DNA from: Pirellulaceae bacterium | GTDB taxonomy: Bacteria; Planctomycetota; Planctomycetia; Pirellulales; Pirellulaceae | Reading direction: 5' to 3' | Assembly (NCBI GenBank): GCA_019636385.1 | Contig: JAHBXT010000001.1 | Span: forward strand, 1,240,001 to 1,304,000 | DNA: 64,000 bases | Part shown: positions 44,501-56,500 of the stretch, in pieces | Layout: each line of letters opens with the position of its first letter | Numbering within the stretch: the first letter of the stretch is position 1 | Position numbers and translations under genes: made by a program | The notes under the pieces: model-generated | What the model was told of the DNA's origin: nothing | Seen by the model: only the letters and a program-made list of their open reading frames with translations | Database searches by the model: none

Positions 44501-47500
44501 ACTGATCGCGCAAAACGACGACTATTTCAGCCGCGATTCGCTGATTCGTCAGACGTTGGGTTCGGGCGTGTACTACATCGGCGTCAGTGCCAGCGGTAAC
44601 AACCAATACAACGGTTCGGTCCAGGACAGCGGCTTTGGCGGTCGCACGCAAGGCGATTACGAACTGCGATTAGACTTTCGCGCCGGAGTCAATCCCAGCG
44701 ATACGCTGCAAGATACATCTGGCCAATTTGCGGGTGATCGTTCCATGGGCCTGGATGGCAATTTGGACGGCTCGCCCGGTGGTACCTATGACTTCTGGTT
44801 CCAAACTCGACCGCTCAATCGCACGCTAACTTTTAACGCCGGTGGTTCGGCAGCGCTTGAGGGGCATACGGTGACGATCGTCGGTGCTAACGGCACGCAG
44901 CGTGTATTCGAGTTCTCCAGCGACCTGAGTGTGGCACCTGGGAGAATCCGAATCGGCTATGACAACAACACTACAGCCGCAGGGCTGGCAACCGCAGTGG
45001 CCAATGCCATTAACGCGCGCACCGAATTGGGTGTTACCGCCAGCGCCAACGGAATAGGCATGATGCTGTCCGGCGAACGATCCATTGCCCTGAATGTTCA
45101 GTTACAGCAGTTGAATGTGATCACAGTCGGCAATCGCATGATCTTCGTCGACAAGGCAGCTGGACCAAACGCCGATGGCAGCTTGGCCAAACCATTCAAC
45201 AATATCTCAGCGACTGCGGCCAATGCCTTTGCGGCGGCACTGCCGGGTGACATCGTGCGGATTGTTGCCAACGGCGGTACGGACAATAACGTGGCCACCG
45301 TCGAGAACAATTTTGCCTACGAAATCGGTCGCGGTGTGCTGGCTGGTTCGACGTTGTCCGATGGACTGACAATGGACATCCCCAAAGGTGTGATCACCAT
45401 GGTGGATGCTGGAGCGGTCTTCAAGTTGCGACAAGCTGCCATTCAGGCCGGTAGTAGCAATCTGAACATCGACCGCAACGGAGCGGTCCTGCAAATTCTG
45501 GGAACACCTGTCCTGTTGAACGCAAATGGCAATCCGCTGCGCAGCGCCGACGGCAGCCTGGCCGGTGGCCAAGTGTACTTCACATCCTGGCTGGATGAAC
45601 GAATCGGCTTGGACAATTACACCCCCACGACTACTCCAGCACCCGGCGACTGGGGCGGAATTATGCTTCGCCGCGACGTAGATCGTTCGGCAGGTCGCGG
45701 AGACCTGGAAGACGAAGCCATCTTCCTCCGAAATATCAATTATGCTGATATTCGCTACGGTGGCGGGATCGTCAACATCGACTCGGTCCAGCAGGTCATC
45801 AACCCGGTGCACATCCTGGCCAATCGGCCGACCATCACCAACAATTCAATTCGCTATGCCTCTAGCGCCGCCATCAGCGCCGATCCCAGTGCCTTAGAAG
45901 AGACGACTTTCAACGAACCTCGCTATCAGGCGGCCGGTGCGTTTACCAGTGACTACGATCGCGTTGGTCCCAGTATTCATGGCAACCGACTGACCAATAA
46001 TTCGATCAACGCTCTGTTCATCAGCGTGGAAACGCCAGTCGATGGGACGCCGCGCACGCTGACCGTGCCAGCCCGACTGAATGATACCGATATCGTTCAC
46101 GTGCTGACTGAGAATCTGATCATTGTCGGGGCCTTGGGTGGAGCTTTTCTGGACAACACGCAAGTCAATCCAATCAAGACCCCGCGCTTGAGCGCGTCGC
46201 TGGTAATTGATCCCGGGATTGTGCTGAAGATGGAAGCGGCGCGCATTGAGGCTCAGATGGGTGCCAACATCATCGCCGAAGGCGTGGATGGTCTGCCCAT
46301 CTATTTTACCAGTCGCATGGATGACACCATCGGCGCCGGTGGAACGTTTGATACCAACAACAATGGATCACAGACTTTGGCCAGCCCCGGCGACTGGGGC
46401 GGCATATATGTGGCTCCCACATCGCGACTGAGCATGGATCACAGCCGGGTATCGTATGCTGGCGGCGTGACCAGACTGGAAGGAACGTTCCGCGCGTTCA
46501 ACACCATCGAGGTTCAGCAAGCCGATGCGCGCATCGCCAATTCGACCTTCACTCACAACGCTGATGGCATGGGCGGGCAAGGTCCGGGGACGCGACACGG
46601 TCGATTGAGCAATTCACCGGCCACCATCTTTGTTCGCGGTGCGCAGCCCACCCTTATCGGCAATACATTTGTCGACAACGCCGGCAGCATCATGCGCATC
46701 GACGTCAATAGCTTGACCGACGAAATCATCCGCGACGCTGGCCGACAAACCGGAGCTGCCGATCGTGACGTGAGTTTCATTGCGAATCGTGGTCCGCTGA
46801 TTCGCAACAATCGCGCCCAGGGCAATGATCTGAATGGATTAGAAATCCGTAGTGGCACGCTGACTGTCGGCAGCGTGTGGGATGACACCGATATCGTGCA
46901 TGTGGTCCGTGGTCCCATCTTTACCGGCAACATTCAGCACTCGGGTGGCTTGCGGCTACAAAGTTCTCCGACCGAATCTTTGGTGGTCAAATTCGACGGT
47001 TATGGCTCGAATTTCAATCGCAATATGGGGGCTGGCATCACCGCCAATGGCCAGTTGACGTCGGCACCGGACCGCGTGGGCGGCACGCTACATATCGTCG
47101 GACATCCTGCTTATCCAGTGATCCTGACCAGCTTGAAAGACGACAGTGTGGGGGCGGGCCAACGGCCCGACGGTGCCCCGCAAACTGACACCAACAACGA
47201 TGGCATCGGTTCCATTCCGCAAGCGGCTGATTGGCGCGGCGTACTGATCGACCAATATGCCAACGATCGCAACGTGGCCATCGTTTTGGAAGCGGAGAGC
47301 CCCCGGGCAGCGGCACCTGGCTCCAATGCGACCACGGCCACAGCTCAGGTGCTGGGAGATTTGGCGGGCAGTACGTCCGGTGGCAACGAGAACTTGCGTT
47401 TGGGGTTGGTGGTCGAAGGCGTTCTCAGTCAGCCAGAAGATGTGGATGTCTACAGTTTTACTGGGGTGTCTGGCAGCGAGGTGTGGTTGGACGTGGACTA

Positions 47501-50500
47501 CACTCGGCACGATATGGATATGATTTTGGAGTTACTTGATGCGCAAGGTAATCTACTGGCCCGCAGCACTAGCAGCACGCTGGAATCCGAAGGCCAGTTG
47601 GGCATTTTTACCACCGGCTTGATCCCGGCCAGCTACGTCGCTCCGCTCAATGCGCGTCCCGGCCAGCAGCGCACCAACATTTCAGGGTTGCTCAAAGAGG
47701 ATGGCACGATCAACATCAACGATCCGGGCCTGAAGGTACGATTGCCTGGAACTGCCGGCGCGCGGAGCACCTTTTATTTCCGGGTGCGCAGTCGCGGGCA
47801 GGATGTGTCCGAAGTAGGCGCGGGTTTGAGCGCCGGAGCCTATCAAGTTCAAGTTCGCCTGCGCGAAGCCCAGGAGTGGGCCGGTTCGACCGTCAACTAC
47901 GCTGACATACGTTACGCCATGAATGGCGTCCACCTGCGCGGCATGCCCGGTGAATCGCCCCTGATCGGTGAGGCCATTGAAGACGAGAGCGTCGATAGCG
48001 ACGGCAGTTTGACCACCAAGAGTGGTGCCACCACTGCCAACAATGGAGTGGCTACCGGAAACGGTCGCTTGCCTGGCTTTGGCAATTTTATAGGCGTTCC
48101 GCAGTTCGGAGATGCCGAAATTGGTAATCGCCCGCAGTATTTAGGCAACATCCTCAGTACCGCCAAGGGCGCAATCAGCGTAGCAGGCAATCTATCGAAC
48201 TCGTTTGATCTAGATTTTTACATGTTCGAAGTCCGTCCAGAGAATCTGGTAGCCGGACAGTCGGGTGGGTATGCGCCGGTTGTATTCGATATCGACTATG
48301 CCGATGGTCTGAATCGTCCCGACGTAACCTTAAACATCTTCCAGCAAGAGACGTCTGCATTTGTAGCCAACTCTCTGATTGCCTCGAGCGCACAACGGTT
48401 CCAGTATCGTTTGATCTATACCAGTGGCGATAGTCAGGTGGCAGATGACCAACCCCGACCGCTAGCTGGTAATGACCTGCAAGATTTGTCCCGTGGCTCA
48501 GCAGGTGCGCGCGATCCGTTTATTGGACCGATTGCCTTGCCCATCGGTACGTACCTAGTATCCGTATCCTCCACCGCTCTTCAACCGCGTGCCATTTTAC
48601 AAAACCCTGGCGCATTGCAGCCGATCAACTCGCTACGACGAATTGTTGATACAGCGCATCAGCCGGGCATTACTACGGCCGCCGCTCCGGTAGTTACCAA
48701 TTTCTTGACGCAACAAAACATCGTGGCCAACCAGGCCCTGGTATCGGCTGCGTTCAATCTGGGAGCGTATTCAGCAGCGGACCAACCCAATGTGTATCTC
48801 ACGTACACGCATTCGGTTGGTACGTTTCAGGTGTTTGTCAGGAATTCTGCTGGCACCGAGACGCTCATTGGCACCAGCGGCGGGATCAACCCCACTTTGC
48901 TTGCCGGGGTTAATCGCCAAGCCAAACTCTCGCTGGCAAATTTTGCAGGTCAAGACGGACTACAACTGGTGTTCCGCAGCACCGGCTCGGGCACTGTACT
49001 CAATCGCACCATTATCGGCTTTGCCGAGCGCGGTGAAAGTCGCTTAGCCGACACCGAAGCCATCTTGCTGAACGCCGCATTCCTGCAGGGCCCGCTGGAT
49101 ACGCGTTCAACGCGCACTTTTTCATTGGAAACGTACACGAATGTAGACTCGCCGGCCCTCTCATTCGCCTATGAGATTTTTGAAGGCGAGTTGGATGCCT
49201 ATGTCATTACGCAGAGTGGCGCTGAGATACTAATTGCTACTTCCGTCGACGACGAGATCAATGCGAATGTCGTTGAACTCGTCAACGAAGGTCCCCAAAC
49301 GGGGCTGATCAGCCTAAACCGCTGGGCGAATCAGCCAGGCTTGCGAATTGAATTTCGCACGCGCGACGATGAACAGAGCTTTAGTTTAGTTCAAAACGTG
49401 TATATCGAGCTGGCGTCAGGAGCCCAAGTTGCCAATGGTGAAGCAAATTCAACTTTCTCGCGCGTGACGGTTCCGTCGACGGCAATTACCACTGGCAACT
49501 ATCAATTGGAAGTGCGCCTGGGTGACAATTTCTTCCAATCACAAGCATTCGGCGCACCACTGCTGACTCGCTCATTCGACACCAACGATCGGCTGGCGGA
49601 CGGCGTGAGTATCATCGCGCCTAGTGGTGCCAATATCACGGTTGGCGATCAGTTTTCAGTTTCCGCCGGCGGCAATGTAGTCGTCTTTGAATTCACCCAG
49701 AATGGCACGGTCTCCCATCCCGCGCATATTGCGGTGCCATTCAATGCCAGCCATGAAGACTTTGTAGTTGCCCGGACGATCCGCGATGCCATCAACAGTT
49801 CGACCGTCCAGTCGCGTTTGGCTGTTCGCGCAGCTAGCTCCAGTGGCATCGCCAGCGGCACTTTGGGACGCGATCCTCGGCTGAATTTGTTTGGAAACGC
49901 CAGCGTCAAAATCATTAGCTCAGCCAACCTGTCCGGTCGTATTCAGATTGTGGAGACTCAAGGTCGCAGCGATCGCAATGTCACTCGCGAACAAGGCCAG
50001 GTGCTGATTCAAAACAGCTTTATTCGCCAGTCGCGAGATTATGGGGTGTGGAGCGAGCCCGCCGGCAGGCTGCTCGATCCACGCGATGCGATCACGAACG
50101 CCAGGGCACTGTTGATGCAACGCAAGCCTGCGATTGTAGGCACTCAAGCAGTCCGCCACCTGCCAGTTGCCAACGACGGTGCCATGGGCGGCTTGTTGCC
50201 GGGTGTGGTGATTCAAAACAACGTGCTGGAGGAAGGCGGCCTGGGCGGAGTGAATATTTCGGGCGAGAACCCGATCTGGATGATTTCGCCGCTGACCGGC
50301 AGAATGTCCAGCTCGGATAACAGTCCATTTGTCAATGCTGATGGTACTCACTTCGGTTTTTACTTGGATGATGGAGATGTGTTGCTTATCGACTCCGATC
50401 GCACGCGACTGAGATTTGAGTTTGAAGACATGGCCGGTGGCGGAGCAGGCGGCCCTGTATATGGTAGTGGGGAAGTCGAAGGAAACGGCGTAGCCGCCGA

Positions 50501-53500
50501 TTCCTCCATTGCTTGGTACCGCGACATGGGCGGCTCTTTTTACCTGCGGGCTCAAGGTGGTGAACTTCAAGCGTTTGCCACGAACGCTGTGGAGACCATG
50601 CATGCGCTGCGAGATTCCATTCTAGGCAGCATTTTTGTCACCAATGGAACAACCCAAATCATCAAGCCCACCATCGCAGAAAGCTTGATGGGGCCAGATC
50701 CGGGAGCTCCCAGCACAGCCTTGAGCTTTGGATACCCCGAATATTTCAATCGCCCAGCGCTGTATTTGGAGGGCGTGACCAACATCCAGTTTCTAAACCG
50801 GGGCGGCACGTTCCCGAATCCTTTTGATATCCGTACACTTGATCTCGGTCCGTCGCCACAACCGCATGCACGGGTTATTAATAATACCATCATCGGCAAA
50901 GATGGCCGTGCCGCCTTTAATGGCGGATCCGCGCTCAACGAGCCTAACGATACCATCGCCACGGCTGTGCAAACATGGCAAGGCACCAGCGGAAATCCGG
51001 TGGCTTATATCAGCCAGGGACTCATCGGCGACTCCTCGGCCAACGGACTTCCAAGCTCGGATGTCGATTTGTTTCAATTCAAACTTGGGGTAGGCGAACG
51101 GGCCATTATCAATCTGGATTCGGCGGGTAGCGGTCTTCAGGCCGCATTGCAGATTTTTGATAGTCAGGGAATCCCTCAAGCATTCAATAATTTCCTGGGA
51201 CAATCGGTCTTGGTCAGCGGCAATGAAGGACCTGGTGGAACGTGGATCGGGCGTGATCCCGTAGCCGATTTCACCGCGCTCAAGTCAGGGGTGTATTACG
51301 CAGCTATCAGTTCAGTGGGTAATACGACCTACGATCCTCTCTCGACAGCCGGTCGGCTACCCGGCACCTCGACAGGCCCGTACGGCATTACGATCGTCAC
51401 CAGAACGTTGCAAGAGTTTGTGATTACGGCTCAAGATGCCAGTGCCTACAGCGAGGGCCAAACCTTTACGATTCATGGCATCAGTGACAATGTACGCTCG
51501 GGCTCTTCCGGAGTGACTTTCGAATTCGTTTTTGGCCTCGGGCCTGCATCTGATCCCGCACACGTGCCAGTCAATATCGACTCCAGTTGGCGTTTTCCGG
51601 ATGTGGCTCGGGCGATCGCCAAGGCAATCAATGAAGGCAATGCCGGCAACCCGGCAATTCCAAATAGTCAACAACTGCCTAACGGCTCCTTTGGCACAGC
51701 CAGCCCCCTGCCAGCCGTGCACGCCCGAGCGTTGGGCGGTATGGCCGGTGTTTTCGATGCACCGCTCAATACAATTCAAGGTGATCTGTCGGCAGTGCTT
51801 CGTCTGATGTCACAGGTGGATGAGCTGGGCACGAACGCGGTACCCGACAGGGAGATCCGTCGCCTGATCAGCGGAGACTTTTGGGAAGTCAATCAAGGCC
51901 TGAGGATGTTCCCGCGACGCAACGATGGTGTCCCACCCCTTCACTCGGCTCGCGGGATCGGCCACGATCGAGTATCGACAGCACCCCTCTCACTGACCTC
52001 CCTGGCCGATGGCACGACCGAGAAGTTTGTGGTGGTGAAAAATGCTGCCTACATCGAAGGCAACGGCAGTGTTCTGGTCAGTCCCGATGTTTTCACGCCA
52101 AACAACGTCAACCAACTGATTCCAGAAACAGGTGTTCTGGCTTCGCGCGGCGCCAGTCCAACGATCTTGAACAACGTGTTCTTCAATGTGCAGACACCGG
52201 TAATCAATGAAGAATCGCGTAGATTTCCGATCACTAATGGTCCGGCACCCTACGGGACCAACAATCCCAACACGCCGATCAAGCCTGGTCAGGTGATCCT
52301 AGCTGGTTCGATCTACCAATTTCATGAAACCAGCAGTTCCATCAATCGCTTCTTGACGGGCATCGAAGTCTCTCCGACCAATGTGCCCAACACGGCGGCT
52401 GACTTTAATACAGTTGTTCCCGGCAGCACTCGGCTATTTGTGAATGCTCAAGCAGGCAACTATCTGCCCGCGCCAGGATCACCGCTGATCGACAGCGCCA
52501 TCGACTCGTTGCCCGAACGCACGGGTTTGGCGAACGTCAAAACCACGGTGGGACTGTCCGTCTCTCCCGTCATTGCGCCCGCGCTGGATCTTTTTGGTCA
52601 GTTGCGGGTGGACGACCCGGCTGTGGCGCCACCTCAAGGTCAAGGCCAGAATGTGTTTAAGGATCGCGGTGCTTTGGATCGCTCGGATACCATTGGACCG
52701 GCAGCCATTCTGCTCAGCCCGATTGACAATGACTCGGCTGGTGTCGATCAAGATCCGTCAGACGCTGTCGTGCAATTGACCTCTGGTGTTTACCCAGAAT
52801 TCCGGATTCAATTGAAAGACGGGTTCGAACCGGGCAATCCGCTGGCTGGCATGGGTATCGACGATACTAGTGTAACGGGTAGCACTATCGAAGGTTTGCG
52901 AGCACCAGGGGCTGCGGTCGTGCTGCTGGAAAATGGCCGCATGTTGACAGAAGGCTTCGACTATCGTTTCGCTTATAACACGACCAGCGATGAAATCATC
53001 CTGACGCCGTTGGCTGGGGTCTGGAAGCAGGGCAATGTATACGAAATCGTCATCAACAATCGCGATCGATTCGTCATTTCTGCTTCTGCCGGTCATCAAG
53101 TCTCCGATGGCGATACGTTCTCGATCATCGACGACAATGGCGGCGTGGTGGTATTTGAATTCGATAGTATGTTTCGCCTGCAAGTACCACAGAATCTAAA
53201 CTTGTTGGTACCGCTGGCCGGCGCCGCCTTTGGTGGCGTGACAGACGGCCAACGGCTGACAATAACCAACACGAGCGCTGTCGGCACGACGTTTGAATTC
53301 GATACGAACGCCAACGTCCTAGCCGGCAACCGAGCTATTCCCATCACCGTCGGTGCCAGCCAGCAGGCGGTGTTGTCTGCATTGGTAAGTGCGATCAATT
53401 CAGCCGCTATCGGTGTGACGGCTTCCGATGCAGGCGATGGCCGTATTGCGCTGGGCGCTCAGTCGGGCGTACGTTTGAATACTACGGCCACGATCGTCGA

Positions 53501-56500
53501 TCAGCCGCGCGGTACATTGGCCTTCGAAATCCCTGCCAACGCCCTACGAGGCATCCTGCGCGACGGCCATAGCTTTACGCTCAGCAATGGACGGCGTGTT
53601 GTGGTATTCGAGTTCGACACCGATGGTGTGGTTGGATCCGGCAACGTGCGTATCGACTTTTCAGAAGCTCAATCGCTGCGTGAATTGGCTAGTTTGATGC
53701 AGCAGGCCATCGCCGGCAGCGCTCTAGGTCTTGTGCCAACCATCGTCGCCGACGATCTGCTGTACCTGGGTCTGCCCGAAGATGGATCGGTTGACGCTGG
53801 GACGTCACCTCTGACCGTGGTGGGAACGTCGCGGACACTACGCGATGGTCAGTTCTTTACGATCACGCATCAAGGTCAGTCGCGGACCTTTGAATTTACC
53901 ACCGACGCCGCCTTTACTCCGGGCCGAGTGCCCATCTCGATTACCACCACCGACTCGCAGAATCAGATAGCCAACCGGATGGTACAAGCGATTCGGGGGA
54001 GTGACTTGGGACTGACTCCGACCTTGGTAGGATCGGGCAACATCGTGGTCGGCGGCGACGAGACCACCAGCATCGACATCAGCGGGGCAAGCGATTTAGG
54101 ACTATTTGGGAGTCCAGGCGTACGTTCCAGTACGCGTTTGGAGTTGTTCGGCCCATTGCTTTTGCAGGTACCCTCCAGTGGTGCCAGCGGCATCACCGAT
54201 GGAACGACGTTCAGCTTGACCAACGATGGCCGAACGGTAATTTTCGAATTCGACAATAACTTCAGCGGCCCAGCTCAAACTGGCAACGTGTTGGTGCGCT
54301 ATTCAAACACCAGTACGGCTGCCGAAATCGCCCAAGCAATCACCACTGCCATCTTGACTACCAATCTCGGTCTGGCACCACAGACGATCAGTGGTGGCCG
54401 AGTCAGCCTGGGGCGAGTGCCTGATAGCGCTTTTGCGCAGCGCACCAGCAGCTTAACTACCGCGCGTGGCTTGGTGTCAGACGGCGAACGGTTTACCATC
54501 AGTGTTGGCACGACCAATGTGACCTTTGAGTTCGACGATGTCTCGCTAAGCAATGGATTTACCAGCGGCAATCGAGCCATTTTGTTTGGTCCCGATAGCA
54601 CTCCGCAAAGCATCATCAGCGGCATGCAAGCCGCCATCAACGGTGCTGGGCTGGGCCTGGCCAGTACGATCCTGCCAGGCAACATCTTGCAATTGAACGA
54701 CTCGGCGCGACACTCGATCGTTACCGGCCTGGCGCCGACGTTGGTGCGCTCAGGAGTACCCGGCGGGGCCAATCGAGTGACCTTCATCCCCGATGCCAGC
54801 TTTACGTCAGAGGACATGAAGCGCTCGCTGATTGCTGCGATCAACACTTCGACCGGCAATACTTTGGAGGCTATTGATCGCGGTGGCGGAACGCTGCTGG
54901 TTTCGGGAGCCCGATCGATCAGCCCCGAACTGGATAGCTACTTCCTGCGCGGAGTCGCTGATTTGACCGGTAATTTTTTGAAGACGAATCAACTGGATGA
55001 TGAGACGCGATTTACCATTCTCATGCCGGGTGTCGAACTGGACTTTGGCGACGCACCCGACCCTCTCAGCACTACGCTGGGCAGCTACCCTACGCTGTTT
55101 GCCAACAATGGTGCGCGGCATTTGATAAGTGATCGCGCCCTGCTGGGCAGCCATATCTCGGCGGAGCCCGATGGTCAACCCAGTCCAGACGCCTCCGCCG
55201 ACAGCAATGACGACGGCGTGACGTTCGGCACCAATTATCAAATTGCTGGCCTATTTAACCGCCACTTCCAAACAGCCGTAACGGTCACCCTGTCCAGCGC
55301 CGGATTTGCGGATGCCTGGTTCGACTGGAATGCCGATGGCGACTGGAATGATCCAGGCGAATATATCCTGCAGTCGGTGGTGTTTACTTCAGATAATTTG
55401 ACGCAAACGTTTCACATCACAGTACCACCCTCGGCACCAGCGCTCACGCAATTGACTCCGTCGGTCGTTCGCTTCCGATCCAGCACGCGCGGTTCACTGG
55501 CACCCACGGGACTGGCCGTCGATGGCGAAGTGGAAGATTACCGGATATTCATCGCTCCGGGCACGCCTCCAACAGCTGTCCACAATCTGTATAACGTGTT
55601 TGAGGATACTGCGCTGCTGACCACCGACGCTACGGGACAGATTACACCTGGGTTTGGTAACGACGATGGTGTGGCTGCCAATGACGTTAGTCCTCATGGT
55701 CATACCTTGGGCGTTACCTTAATTCAAGGTCCGGCCCATGCCCGATTTTTTGAATTGAGGTCAGACGGTACGTTTACTTATGATCCGCTCAGCAACTACT
55801 TCGGCCAGGATTTATTTACCTACCGTGTCAATGACGGCACGTTGAACTCCAACAATATTGGTACTGTCACGATCAACGTGATTGAGGTCAACGATCCACC
55901 GGTAGCAGTGGGAGACAATCTGGAAACCGACGAAGATGTGCCTCTGGCTGTCAATCAGTCGGTATTGTTAGCCAACGATTCTGCCGGACCCAACGAAACT
56001 GATCAAACGATCAGCGTCACCCAAGTTCAGGCGATCACACTGCGCGGCGGCAGTGTGACATTGGTGGCCGGCGTGATTACCTACACGCCGCCGACCAACT
56101 TCACTGGTGTCGACACGTTCTGGTACACGATTACCGATAATGGCACCACGGCTGGCGCTCCGGCACCGCTGACTTCCACCGCCACAGTTACGATAACGGT
56201 TCAGGATGTGAACGATCCGCCGTTGCCGGGACAGTTTAGCACGCAGATGCAAGAGAACCGTCCGTCGGCACCAACCAATTTGTCGCTCAGCGGTCAGACT
56301 CTGGCCTCATTGGCATCACCCGGTCCTGCCGACGAACAGTTATGGCAGGCGGTGCGCGTGGTCGGCGTCAACTCGACCAGCGCCGCTGGCGGATTGGTAA
56401 CCTGGACTCCGGCAACCAGTAGCATTGGCTACATACCGCCGTTGCATTTTGCTGGTACGGACACGTTTACCTATGAAATCGAAGACTTTAGCACCGATCC

